Positions 1 through 7,073 of a stretch of DNA of 10,981 nucleotides are shown piece by piece (the first letter of the stretch is position 1; every line of letters begins with the position of its first letter). The translations under genes and the position numbers were made by a program. Origin of the DNA: Collinsella sp. (GTDB lineage Bacteria > Actinomycetota > Coriobacteriia > Coriobacteriales > Coriobacteriaceae). Location of the stretch: NCBI GenBank assembly GCA_020025115.1, contig JAHHSP010000035.1, positions 1 to 10,981 of the forward strand, given 5' to 3'. The notes below the pieces were generated by a model that searched no databases, was not told the DNA's origin, and saw only the letters and a program-made list of their open reading frames with translations.

Positions 1-34
1 GATACTAAATAAGAAACATTTAGGCTATGCTAAC

Positions 35-81
35 CACCAACATATCGACATCGAAGTCGAGATAAACACCAGATATTGCGT
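35..81 (+). promoter_or_regulatory. Tandem NrdR-box-like operators upstream of nrdA
   Basis: Two sites resemble the 16-bp NrdR box (ACACWATATATWGTGT). The downstream site, 66-81, reads ACACCAGATATTGCGT and matches about 13 of 16 positions. The upstream site, 35-50, shares mainly the core CAACATATCG at 38-47 (8 of 10 core positions). The cores are exactly 31 bp apart, about three helical turns, which is the pairing geometry known for NrdR, the zinc-finger/ATP-cone repressor of ribonucleotide reductase genes. A possible -10 (TATGCT, 25-30) lies just upstream, so bound NrdR would block early transcription. The matches and spacing are seen directly; NrdR binding is inferred. Confidence 0.6.
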
Positions 82-109
82 TTTGCTAGATGGATGACAG
101 GGAGAGGCG

Positions 110-2494
110 ATGACCGAGATAGGCACCTCGGGCGTGGGGTCCACAAAGAAGCGGGCCGAAAGGCGCGCGGTTCGCGTCGAGTTGGCGCGGGCCGTCGCGG
201 GTGGAGGCGCCTCTGCCGCGACGAAGGACCGTTTCGCCGCGGACCTCGACCGGGTCCTCGCCCGTATCCAGGGCGATTTCGACGACCCGGCCTACGACCT
301 GGCCATGCTCTGCGCCCGGTTCGGCGCCCTTGCGGGTGCCGTCCAGGGCGTCGATGCGCGCCTCGACGCCCTTGTCCGCGCCGCCGTCGAGCTCACGAGC
401 CAAGAGGCGCCGCGTTGGGAGATGATCGCAGCCCGCCTTTTGGACCTTTCTTTCATGCGCCGCCTCGCCGCCACGCGCCGCAAGCTCGGTATCGCGTCGT
501 TTGGGGAGTTGGTGCGCCACCTCACGGAACGTGGTCTGTACGGCGAGTACATCCTCGCCTCCTATTCGGGTCCGGAGCTCGATGAGGCGGCGGCCTTTAT
601 GGTGCCCGAGCGCGACGAGCTGCTCACATACTCCGGCCTCGACTTGCTCGTCAACCGCTATGTCATCCGCGCGCACGACCATACGCCCCTGGAGAGCCCG
701 CAGGAGATGTTCCTCGGCATCGCATTGCACCTTGCCATGAACGAGGAGCCGGATCGGCGCCTCATGTGGGTCAAGCGCTTCTACGACATGCTCAGCAGGC
801 TCGAGGTGACCATGGCCACGCCCACGCTGGGCAATGCCCGAAAGCCGGCCCATCAGCTCTCGAGCTGCTTCATCGATACGGTGCCGGACAGCCTCGTGGG
901 CATCTACCGCAGCATCGACAACTTTGCCCAGGTGAGCAAATACGGTGGCGGCATGGGCATGTATCTGGGCAAGGTGCGTGCGACCGGCGGATCGATCCGC
1001 AGCTTCGAGGGCTTTGCGGGCGGCGTGATCCGCTGGATCCGCGTGATCAACGATACCGCCGTGGCGGTCGATCAGCTCGGCATGCGCCAGGGCGCCGTGG
1101 CGGTGTATTTGGATGCCTGGCACCGCGATTTGCCCGAGTTCCTCAACTTGCGAACGAACAACGGCGATGACCGCATGAAGGCCCATGACGTCTTTCCGGC
1201 CGTGTGCTATCCGGACCTGTTTTGGCGCATGGCCGAGGAGGGCCTCGACCAGGATTGGCATCTCATGTGCCCGCATGACATCTTGCACGTCAAGGGTTAT
1301 GCGCTCGAGGATTTTTATGGCGATGAGTGGGAGCTCCGCTATCGCGATTGCGTGGCCGACCCTCGCATCCCCAAGCGCCGCATTCTCATCAAGGACCTGG
1401 TGCGGCTTATCCTCAGGAGCGCCGTGGAGACGGGCACCCCGTTCGCCTTCATGCGCGACACCGTGAATCGCGCCAATCCCAATGGGCACGAGGGCATGAT
1501 TTACTGCTCGAACCTCTGCACCGAGATCGCGCAGAACACCAGCGCGATCGAGGAGGTGACGCGCGAGGTCGTGACCGAGGATGGCGACACGGTCGTGGTG
1601 ACCACCACACGGCCCGGTGATTTCGTGGTGTGCAACCTGGCGAGCCTCTCGCTCGGCCGTCTTCCCGTCGAGGACGACGAGACCATGGGCCGTGTGATCG
1701 AGACCGCGGTGCGCGCGCTCGACAACGTCATCGATTTGAATTTCCATGCACTGCCCTATGCGCACATCACCAACCATCGCTACCGCGCGATCGGCCTGGG
1801 CGTCTCGGGCTATCATCACATGCTTGCTCGCCGGGGCATCTCGTGGGAGAGCGAGGAGCACCTGGCGTTTGCCGATGAGGTGTTTGAGCGCATCAACTAC
1901 CATGCGATTCGCGCAAGTGAGCGCCTGGCGGAGGAACGCGGGGCCTATGGGCTGTTTGAGGGCAGCGATTGGGCGTCCGGCGCGTATTTTGCCAAGCGCG
2001 GGTACTGCGCCGCACGCGGCGGGGCCGCCGAGGTGCGCGAGGGGTCCATGGGTTCCGGGCGCTGGAGCGATCTGGCCGAGGCGGTGGCGCGCAATGGCAT
2101 GCGCAACGCATATCTGCTGGCGATCGCGCCCACGAGCTCGACATCGATCATCTCGGGCACCACCCCGGGCATCGACCCCATCATGCGCAAATTCTTCCTG
2201 GAGGAGAAAAAGGGGGCGATGCTGCCGCGCGTGGCGCCGGAGCTTTCGCCTCGCACGTATTGGTACTACAAGCCCGCGCATTATATCGAGCAGACGTGGA
2301 GCGTGCGCGCCGCGGGCGTGCGGCAGCGCCATATCGATCAGGCGCAATCGATGAACCTCTACATCACGAACGACTATACGCTGCGTCAGGTGCTCAACCT
2401 CTACCTTGAGGCATGGCGGTGCGGGGTAAAGACGATCTATTACGTGCGCGGCAAATCTTTGGAAGTGGAGGAGTGCGAGTCCTGTTCGGCATAG
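110..2494 (+). CDS. nrdA: Ribonucleoside-diphosphate reductase, class I large (alpha) subunit
   Basis: This is the catalytic subunit that reduces ribonucleoside diphosphates to deoxyribonucleotides in the cytoplasm. Family landmarks are present: SSCF with Cys253 and NLCTE with Cys470 and Glu472, CNLAS with Cys508, PTSSTS near 674-679, the paired tyrosines Tyr777-Tyr778 of the radical-transfer path, and a C-terminal CESC pair (Cys789, Cys792) that would be re-reduced by a thioredoxin-type donor. Tyr-Tyr and the Cys tail argue for class I rather than B12-dependent class II. The 794-residue length is usual, but the N-terminus is a basic alanine/arginine-rich stretch and I see no recognisable ATP-cone, so overall activity control by dATP may be absent. 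The ATG at 110 follows GGGAGAGG with good spacing. No nrdB partner lies downstream, and the 109 bases upstream look like a promoter, so the radical-generating subunit must be encoded elsewhere. Confidence 0.95.
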   Translation: MTEIGTSGVGSTKKRAERRAVRVELARAVAGGGASAATKDRFAADLDRVLARIQGDFDDPAYDLAMLCARFGALAGAVQGVDARLDALVRAAVELTSQEAPRWEMIAARLLDLSFMRRLAATRRKLGIASFGELVRHLTERGLYGEYILASYSGPELDEAAAFMVPERDELLTYSGLDLLVNRYVIRAHDHTPLESPQEMFLGIALHLAMNEEPDRRLMWVKRFYDMLSRLEVTMATPTLGNARKPAHQLSSCFIDTVPDSLVGIYRSIDNFAQVSKYGGGMGMYLGKVRATGGSIRSFEGFAGGVIRWIRVINDTAVAVDQLGMRQGAVAVYLDAWHRDLPEFLNLRTNNGDDRMKAHDVFPAVCYPDLFWRMAEEGLDQDWHLMCPHDILHVKGYALEDFYGDEWELRYRDCVADPRIPKRRILIKDLVRLILRSAVETGTPFAFMRDTVNRANPNGHEGMIYCSNLCTEIAQNTSAIEEVTREVVTEDGDTVVVTTTRPGDFVVCNLASLSLGRLPVEDDETMGRVIETAVRALDNVIDLNFHALPYAHITNHRYRAIGLGVSGYHHMLARRGISWESEEHLAFADEVFERINYHAIRASERLAEERGAYGLFEGSDWASGAYFAKRGYCAARGGAAEVREGSMGSGRWSDLAEAVARNGMRNAYLLAIAPTSSTSIISGTTPGIDPIMRKFFLEEKKGAMLPRVAPELSPRTYWYYKPAHYIEQTWSVRAAGVRQRHIDQAQSMNLYITNDYTLRQVLNLYLEAWRCGVKTIYYVRGKSLEVEECESCSA

Positions 2495-2842
2495 GGACTC
2501 CGCGTATCCCATGAACGCCCGACCCTTCCGCGCATCCATATCCGGACCCGCGGGGCCACGTCCGGTGATGGGGATTTATATGGAATGGGGCACGGAGCGT
2601 ACGGTTCGACACGCACCTGGGTAGATATCGGGTGCAGGTTTGTCAAGTTCCCGCATGCGCATCAATCCGCAATGGGTAACATGCGTCTATAAAAAGACGC
2701 CCGTACTAACTATGTGCGGTTTTCGATATACCTGTTTTACAGGTGGGATTTTTACTCTAACGGCTATACTGTGCGAGATTATCGAGCAGGGCTGTGCTTG
2801 TAAGCCATGCCGAGGTTGTGAGCACATCGAGAGGTGAGATTC
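2495..2842. other. Intergenic region, 348 bases, between nrdA and the HTH gene
   Basis: No convincing gene is visible. The first half is GC-rich with a weak CCGGAC/GTCCGG pairing (about 2541-2564) that lacks a T-run, so no clear nrdA terminator is seen. The second half, from about 2630, is AT-richer. It holds a small hairpin with arms GCGTCT (2683-2688) and AGACGC (2695-2700) around an A-rich loop, the palindrome at 2730-2744, and a -10-like TATACT at 2765-2770. A 65-codon plus-strand frame across 2640-2837 has no ribosome binding site or family resemblance and is taken as chance. Confidence 0.6.
2730..2770 (+). promoter_or_regulatory. Palindromic operator candidate and -10 element for the HTH gene
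   Basis: A perfect palindrome, ACCTGT-TTT-ACAGGT, spans 2730-2744. A -10-like TATACT follows at 2765-2770, about 70 bases before the GTG start at 2843; no good -35 is found at standard spacing. The location suits binding by a dimeric regulator, possibly the HTH protein itself. The palindrome is seen; the regulator is unknown. Confidence 0.4.
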
Positions 2843-3307
2843 GTGGCCGAGCAGAAAACAGGGCGCGCGTATGACGCCAAGGTCCGCCGCCAGGCGGTAA
2901 AGGTTCTTGCAACCGGTGCGGGGCATCGTGCCCTCGCATCCAAGCTCGGCATCCCCGACGCCACGGCCCGTCAGTGGGCGCGCTCCTATGCGGCCGGCGG
3001 CAAGGTCGCGGTGATGAATGCGGGGGCCACGCATCGCGTGTACCCGTTCGAACTCAAACTCTCTGCGGTCAAGGACCGGTTGGAGAACGGTATGAGCGTG
3101 CGCGAGGTGATGATCAAGCACGGCATCCCCAGCGAGTCTTCGGTTAAGACCTGGTGCCGCCAGTACCGTGCTCATGGCGCAGAGGCCCTGGTCAATAAGC
3201 CTCGTGGTGTCAAGCCCCGTCATGTGCGCGAACAGTTGGAGCACGAGCGTGCCGAGGCCGAGCGTGCCGAGCGCGAACGTGCGCAGGGCGGTCAGGCCGA
3301 GGAGTAG
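2843..3307 (+). CDS. Double helix-turn-helix protein, orphan IS150/IS3 OrfA-like
   Basis: A 154-residue probable DNA-binding protein. It has two successive homeodomain-like HTH units of the transposase-OrfA kind, at about residues 14-50 (ending TARQWARSY) and 67-110 (MSVREVMIKHGIPSESSVKT, then WCRQYRAHG), followed by a link ending NKPRG. This order matches OrfA/InsJ of IS150-type IS3 elements. The tail (about 125-154) is a charged Glu/Arg/Ala helix in place of a leucine zipper. No OrfB or DDE transposase follows; instead a hairpin comes 40 bases after the stop, and no terminal repeats are evident. It is therefore either an element remnant or a domesticated regulator. I chose GTG 2843 because GAGAGGTGAG lies just upstream; the in-frame GTG at 2834 overlaps that site and would have no ribosome binding site of its own. 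Confidence 0.75.
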   Translation: MAEQKTGRAYDAKVRRQAVKVLATGAGHRALASKLGIPDATARQWARSYAAGGKVAVMNAGATHRVYPFELKLSAVKDRLENGMSVREVMIKHGIPSESSVKTWCRQYRAHGAEALVNKPRGVKPRHVREQLEHERAEAERAERERAQGGQAEE

Positions 3308-3346
3308 GCCAAGGGGCCGGTGGCGGTCCGAATGAACCGGTTTTTA

Positions 3347-3378
3347 GGGCGGGCATCCTGCGTGGTGCCCGCCCTTTC
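3347..3378 (+). terminator. Intrinsic terminator-like hairpin between convergent genes
   Basis: Perfect 9-bp arms GGGCGGGCA (3347-3355) and TGCCCGCCC (3366-3374) enclose a 10-base loop and are followed by TTTC. It lies between the plus-strand HTH gene and the minus-strand gene ending at 3394. The T-run is short on the plus strand and absent on the minus strand (there the stem is followed by TAAAAACC), so it mainly serves the HTH gene. Confidence 0.7.
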
Positions 3379-3393
3379 ACATATGCACCAGGT

Positions 3394-4440
3394 CTAGAAC
3401 CCCAGGGGGATGTCGAGCTGGTATTGCGCCTGCTCGATGTCGAGGACCCATGCGCCGCCTTCAAAGGTCAGCTGGAATCCGAGGAAAGATTCGGAGCCCA
3501 GCTCGGTGTTCTCGACCGCCTCGGCGAACAGTTTGCGCACATGCTCCTGTTCGCTCTCGTCGAGGGGCCGCATGGACCCCGTCCTGCCGGCGTCCAGCTC
3601 GGCAATGTAGGTGTAGATGCTTTGGTGCAACTCGGCGCGCATATCGATGAGGTCGGGTCCCCAGGCGTAGAGGTACAGGCTCGCGGTGCCTTCGTCGGCG
3701 CGCGGGTAGCAGGAGTCGATCTGATAGCTGAAGTTGGAGAGCACCCAATCTGCGTAGGCGTTCGCGTCTATGCCAAGTTCCTCGCAGGTATAGCCGCTGG
3801 CTTCCACCATACTTTGGTCGAAGTCGTCGATGATGGCCGCGCGCTCGGGGCTCTGCTCGCTCGTGACGGCTTGCAGATAGGCGTTGCAGGCCTGCACGCA
3901 GGCGAGCTCGTCCTCATCGAGGGAGTCCATGTCGATCCCGGGGCCGGGGGCGCTGCCGTCATGCGAGGACGTTTCGGACTCGACGACTTCGGTGAAATCC
4001 TCCCCGGAGGTCAGGGCTGAGAAAAGCTCGCTTGCGCCGTAGATCAACGCGGGAAGCAGGTTTACCAAGATGACGACGAGGATGATCGTCCGTGCGACCT
4101 TGACCAGCCGCGATGGCCCCTGCTTGTCCTTGGGCGCGGCTTTGGCGGCGCGGCGTGCGGCGTCGCGTTCCGCTCGCGCTTGGCGCTTTCGCTCGCGCGC
4201 TTCGGAGGGGCTGCGGCGTTGCCCGCGTCGAGGGCCCTCGTCGTCGACGTCTGCGGAAGGGGCGTTGTAGTCGTCGCGTTTCTTGGTCGGTCCGTCGTAA
4301 GGGCTTCCGTCAAAGACGCAGGCTTCCGGCTCCATGCCGCCAAACAACCCGCCGAAGGTGCCCGGCTCGTCCCACGGGAGGGTCGGTTCGCCGGCGGTGA
4401 ACGGGTCGACCTGGGCGTCGTGCTCCTTATGTCGTGCCAT
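3394..4440 (-). CDS. Single-pass membrane protein of unknown family
   Basis: I do not recognise this 348-residue protein. Residues 1-105 are hydrophilic and presumably cytoplasmic: an acidic Pro/Gly-rich start, then a strongly basic Arg/Ala helix at about 80-106. Residues about 117-140 form one transmembrane helix (core ILVVILVNLLPALIYGASEL). The rest, about 145-348, is acidic and presumably outside the membrane. It carries four cysteines (181, 185, 219, 244), enough for two disulfides, and ends in a beta-rich segment (FLGFQLTFEGGAWVLDI). The start is supported by GGGAGG five bases before the ATG. It is transcribed divergently from the SPFH gene, and a -10-like TATACT on the minus strand (4537-4532) is a possible promoter. 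The topology suggests a sensor or envelope-interaction role, but no function can be assigned. Confidence 0.85.
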   Translation of the reverse strand: MARHKEHDAQVDPFTAGEPTLPWDEPGTFGGLFGGMEPEACVFDGSPYDGPTKKRDDYNAPSADVDDEGPRRGQRRSPSEARERKRQARAERDAARRAAKAAPKDKQGPSRLVKVARTIILVVILVNLLPALIYGASELFSALTSGEDFTEVVESETSSHDGSAPGPGIDMDSLDEDELACVQACNAYLQAVTSEQSPERAAIIDDFDQSMVEASGYTCEELGIDANAYADWVLSNFSYQIDSCYPRADEGTASLYLYAWGPDLIDMRAELHQSIYTYIAELDAGRTGSMRPLDESEQEHVRKLFAEAVENTELGSESFLGFQLTFEGGAWVLDIEQAQYQLDIPLGF

Positions 4441-4531
4441 GGGTGCCTCCCATACTCTTGGCGGCATCGGGACGCCGCGGCACCTCGATCGATGGGTTCC
4501 GCGGGTGCTGTGCGCGTGGGTGTACCGGCAC

Positions 4532-4537
4532 AGTATA
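4532..4537 (-). promoter_or_regulatory. Possible -10 for the minus-strand membrane protein gene
   Basis: Read on the minus strand, 4537-4532 is TATACT (5 of 6 to TATAAT), preceded by a GC-rich segment with no clear -35. It would give a leader of about 85 bases. A 6-bp inverted repeat, CTGTGC (4508-4513) and GCACAG (4528-4533), overlaps it. Confidence 0.35.
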
Positions 4538-4619
4538 TCTTGAGCGGGCGCCGATTCGGGGCTTCTGGCCGTTTGCGGGAAACAGGCGGCGTCTCGCGGC
4601 GGGATGAACGGCGAGTGGG

Positions 4620-4625
4620 TATGAT
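4620..4625 (+). promoter_or_regulatory. Possible -10 for the SPFH gene
   Basis: TATGAT (4620-4625) is a 5-of-6 match to the -10 consensus, 35 bases before the ATG, in a locally AT-rich patch. No convincing -35 is found 16-18 bases upstream. Confidence 0.35.
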
Positions 4626-4659
4626 TTATCCAATGAAAACCGCGTTCTAAGGACCGAGC

Positions 4660-5637
4660 ATGTTCTTCCTCTTCGATCTTGTGGGCGGCCTCTTCGGGTT
4701 GGCGATCATTTTCGTGATCATTGGCCTGGTCACGGGCAATCTGTTCTTCGTGGTCAAACAGCAGCATGCAGTGATCATCGAGCGACTGGGTAAGTTTCAT
4801 CGCATCGTGGGTGCCGGCTTCCATGTCAAGATTCCCTTCATCGACCGAAAGGCCGCGACGGTGAGCCTGCGCACCATGAAGAACGGCTTCGATATCGATG
4901 TGAAGACGCAGGACAACGTGACTATCGGCCTGGAGGTTTCGGCCCAATACCACGTGAGCTACGAGATGGGTGCGCAGCCCTCCGAGTCCGGCGTGTACAA
5001 GAGCTACTACATGCTGCAGCAGCCCGTGGCGCAGATGCGCGACTTCATCACCGACGCCCTTCGCTCCTCGATCCCCGTCTATACCCTCGACGAGGTCTTT
5101 GCCAAGAAGGACGATATCGCCAAGGACGTCAACGCGACGGTGTCCGAGCAGATGGACGCCTACGGATTCACATTGGTGAGCACGCTGATCACCAAGATCG
5201 CACTGCCCGCCGAGGTCGAGGATTCCATGAATCAGATCAACGCGGCGCAGCGCACCAAGGCCGCTGCGCAGGATCTCGCCGAGGCCGATCGCATTCGTCG
5301 CGTCACCGATGCCCGTGCCGAGGCCGAGGCCATGGAGAAGGCCGGCGAGGGTATTGCCAACCAACGTAAGGCGATCGCCATCGGCATCAAGGATTCGCTC
5401 GAGACCATCCAGGAGACTGGCGTGGGCAACGCGGAGGCCAACCAGCTGTTCATGTTCACCCAGTGGACCGAGATGATGAACGAGTTTGCCAAGAGCGGGC
5501 GCGCAAGCACCGTGGTGCTGCCTGCCGATTTTACGCAGAATGCGGGGATGTTCGAGCAGATGCTCGCTGCGAGCCAGGCGGTCGATGCCGCGCCTGTGCC
5601 CCAGGCGCCCCCGGTCGCGGCCGACCCTGTTCGGTGA
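4660..5637 (+). CDS. SPFH/band-7 (stomatin/HIR-like) membrane-associated protein
   Basis: A 325-residue member of the stomatin/prohibitin/flotillin/HflK superfamily, which assembles into membrane-bound oligomers and scaffolds membrane microdomains. Residues about 5-33 form an N-terminal membrane helix. The SPFH domain starts at about 31 (VVKQQHAVIIERLGKFHRIV) and runs to about 185. Residues 186-235 form an Ala/Glu-rich coiled coil (MNQINAAQRTKAAAQDLAEA, then DRIRR), typical of these proteins. The C-terminus is a Met-rich segment with a short Pro/Ala tail. The coiled-coil start (MNQINAAQR) resembles plant hypersensitive-induced-reaction type SPFH proteins. TAAGGA at 4648-4653 supports the ATG. 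No NfeD-type partner follows; the next gene is a small membrane protein. The exact cargo or partner cannot be told. Confidence 0.9.
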   Translation: MFFLFDLVGGLFGLAIIFVIIGLVTGNLFFVVKQQHAVIIERLGKFHRIVGAGFHVKIPFIDRKAATVSLRTMKNGFDIDVKTQDNVTIGLEVSAQYHVSYEMGAQPSESGVYKSYYMLQQPVAQMRDFITDALRSSIPVYTLDEVFAKKDDIAKDVNATVSEQMDAYGFTLVSTLITKIALPAEVEDSMNQINAAQRTKAAAQDLAEADRIRRVTDARAEAEAMEKAGEGIANQRKAIAIGIKDSLETIQETGVGNAEANQLFMFTQWTEMMNEFAKSGRASTVVLPADFTQNAGMFEQMLAASQAVDAAPVPQAPPVAADPVR

Positions 5638-5653
5638 CGTGTAAACTGGGTAT

Positions 5654-5704
5654 ATGGCAAACGGAATGCAACGAGGGGCCGCGGGAAACGGCCCCTTCTC
5701 CTGA
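5654..5704 (+). CDS. Candidate 16-residue leader peptide
   Basis: ATG at 5654 opens 16 codons (MANGMQRGAAGNGPFS) ending at TGA 5702-5704, between the SPFH gene and the four-helix membrane protein. Only a weak CTGGG precedes the start, 17 bases after the SPFH stop, so translation might rely on reinitiation. The TGA is exactly the loop of a hairpin that would sequester the next ribosome binding site. It may be a regulatory leader ORF or chance. Confidence 0.3.
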   Translation: MANGMQRGAAGNGPFS

Positions 5705-5714
5705 GGAGAGGGGA
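5674..5714 (+). promoter_or_regulatory. Two mutually exclusive leader hairpins upstream of the 5719 gene
   Basis: Hairpin 1 has arms AGGGGCCG (5674-5681) and CGGCCCCT (5689-5696), with a 7-base loop and a short pyrimidine tail, like a weak terminator. Hairpin 2 pairs CCCCTTCTCC (5692-5701, one bulged T) with GGAGAGGGG (5705-5713), leaving only TGA in the loop. The arms share CCCC at 5692-5695, so both cannot form at once. Hairpin 2 covers the Shine-Dalgarno sequence of the downstream gene. The pairings are seen; regulation is inferred. Confidence 0.45.
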
Positions 5715-5718
5715 AGCG

Positions 5719-6138
5719 ATGAGCAACTCGAGAAAGATGTTGAAGATTATCGCCATGGTGTCTGCCGTCACGGGGCTTGCCATGCTGACGTTCGGCCTGG
5801 CCGTGGCGGGTGCGGGTCTGTTCGGCGGCACCGCGATTTCGGGCACGGACGCGGCGCCCCTGTACATGGGCGTTTCCGGTGTGTCGGGCCTGTGCTTCGT
5901 GGTGATGGGCCTCATGGGCATGCGCGCGTCGAATGTGCCCTCGCGCAGCGGCACTGCGGTCGCGACGTCGTTCGGCTGCCTTGCGGTCACTGCCGTTGCG
6001 GTTCTGTTCTGGTCGTGGCAGGGCTTTGTGAAGATCGACATCCCGAATGCGGTTTTGCTGGTGCTCGGCGCGATCGAGGCCCTGGCCGTTCTGTTCTTGG
6101 CCCGCAAAGTCAAGGAAGAGCATGCCACGTGGCACTAG
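5719..6138 (+). CDS. Small four-helix membrane protein, unknown function
   Basis: A 139-residue integral membrane protein with four predicted helices at about residues 9-35, 50-68, 77-98 and 108-127, a positive N-terminus (SNSRKMLK) and a charged C-terminus (ARKVKEEHATWH). The positive-inside rule suggests both ends are cytoplasmic. I recognise no motif or family; many Gram-positive genomes carry similar small proteins annotated only as membrane proteins. The ATG at 5719 follows a very strong purine-rich site (GGAGAGGGGAAG), which a leader hairpin could mask. It lies 81 bases after the SPFH gene on the same strand and may share its transcript. A weak GCGCG/CGCGC pairing follows it, with no clear terminator before proC. 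Confidence 0.8.
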   Translation: MSNSRKMLKIIAMVSAVTGLAMLTFGLAVAGAGLFGGTAISGTDAAPLYMGVSGVSGLCFVVMGLMGMRASNVPSRSGTAVATSFGCLAVTAVAVLFWSWQGFVKIDIPNAVLLVLGAIEALAVLFLARKVKEEHATWH

Positions 6139-6231
6139 GCTCGCGCGCATCGCGCCCGGGTCGCCGGCTTTCGGCCGTGCGTGCTGGGGGCTTGAGCGAT
6201 TTTGATGACAAGATGGGCGAGAGGGGCTCTT

Positions 6232-7020
6232 GTGAACCTGGATACGACGAAGATCGGCTTCATCGGATTTGGCAATATGGCGAGCGCCATGGCGGATGGC
6301 TGGATTGCCAGCGGCGCTGTTCTGGCGGAGAACATGTGCGCCTGCGCCGGCCGTTTCGATGCGCTCAAGGTCCGCTGCGGGGACCGCGGCATGCGCGCGT
6401 TCGATAGCGCGGCGGCCGTGGTCGAGGCCGCCGATGTGGTGGTCGTCGCTGTGAAGCCTTACATGATCGAGCACGTCCTGGGCCCGGTCGCGCAGCTTCT
6501 CGCTGACAAGGTGGTGCTTTCGGTCGCCGCCGGTTGGGATTGCGAGGCGTATGAGCGCGTCATCCCGGGCACGCGCCATCTTTCCACGGTGCCCAACACG
6601 CCGGTCGCCATCAACGAGGGCGTGATCGCCTGTGAGAGGACCTCAACACTCGGCGAGAGCGACCACGCCCTCGTCTTTTCCCTGCTCGACCTGCTCGGTA
6701 CGCCGGTCGAGGTCGAGACGCGCCTGCTCTCCGTTGCCGGCACGGTGGGCGGCTGCTCGCCGGCGTTCATCGCCATGGTCATCGAGGCCCTGGCAGATGC
6801 CGCGGTCAAGCACGGCATCCCGCGCGCCACGGCGTACCCCATGGTGAGTCAGATGATGGTCGGCACCGCCAAGCTGCAACTTGCGACCGGTATGCACCCC
6901 GGCGCGATGAAGGACGCCGTCTGCTCGCCCGGCGGCACCACGATCCGCGGCGTGGCGGAACTCGAGGCCGCGGGCATGCGGTCGGCTTTTATCCGCGCCA
7001 TCGATGCGATCGAGGGGTAG
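6232..7020 (+). CDS. proC: Pyrroline-5-carboxylate reductase
   Basis: This enzyme reduces 1-pyrroline-5-carboxylate to L-proline with NAD(P)H, the last step of proline synthesis, in the cytoplasm. The 262-residue length is usual. Residues 7-17 hold the dinucleotide-binding Rossmann start (KIGFIGFGNMA), 73-77 the VAVKP turn, 120-128 VPNTPVAIN, and 232-237 the signature SPGGTT, followed by a dimerisation helix (IRGVAELEAAGMRSAFIRA). The usual SGSGPA loop is replaced by VGGCSPAF at about 172-179, a notable variant in an otherwise clear family member. The start is GTG 6232, supported by GAGAGGGG with a 5-base gap; an upstream in-frame ATG at 6202 has no such site. It sits alone between a membrane protein gene and the cstA leader. 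Confidence 0.92.
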   Translation: MNLDTTKIGFIGFGNMASAMADGWIASGAVLAENMCACAGRFDALKVRCGDRGMRAFDSAAAVVEAADVVVVAVKPYMIEHVLGPVAQLLADKVVLSVAAGWDCEAYERVIPGTRHLSTVPNTPVAINEGVIACERTSTLGESDHALVFSLLDLLGTPVEVETRLLSVAGTVGGCSPAFIAMVIEALADAAVKHGIPRATAYPMVSQMMVGTAKLQLATGMHPGAMKDAVCSPGGTTIRGVAELEAAGMRSAFIRAIDAIEG

Positions 7021-7073
7021 CCTGCGTTCGCCGTGACAACAAGGGGGCGCCCTCCCTTCTCAGAAGTCTGCCG

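Noticed and set aside
86..2539. 817-codon open frame on the minus strand
   Set aside because: It lies antisense to the unmistakable nrdA gene, reads as His/Arg/Ala-rich low-quality protein with no family motifs, and is explained by GC-rich codon bias.
2640..2837. 65-codon cysteine-rich plus-strand frame before the HTH gene
   Set aside because: It has no ribosome binding site, its sequence covers the operator and -10 region, and the cysteines show no metal-site pattern that stands out.
3394..6579. 1061-codon minus-strand frame extending the membrane protein gene
   Set aside because: Only the part from ATG 4440 down, behind GGGAGG, looks like protein. The upstream extension is antisense to the SPFH, four-helix and proC genes.
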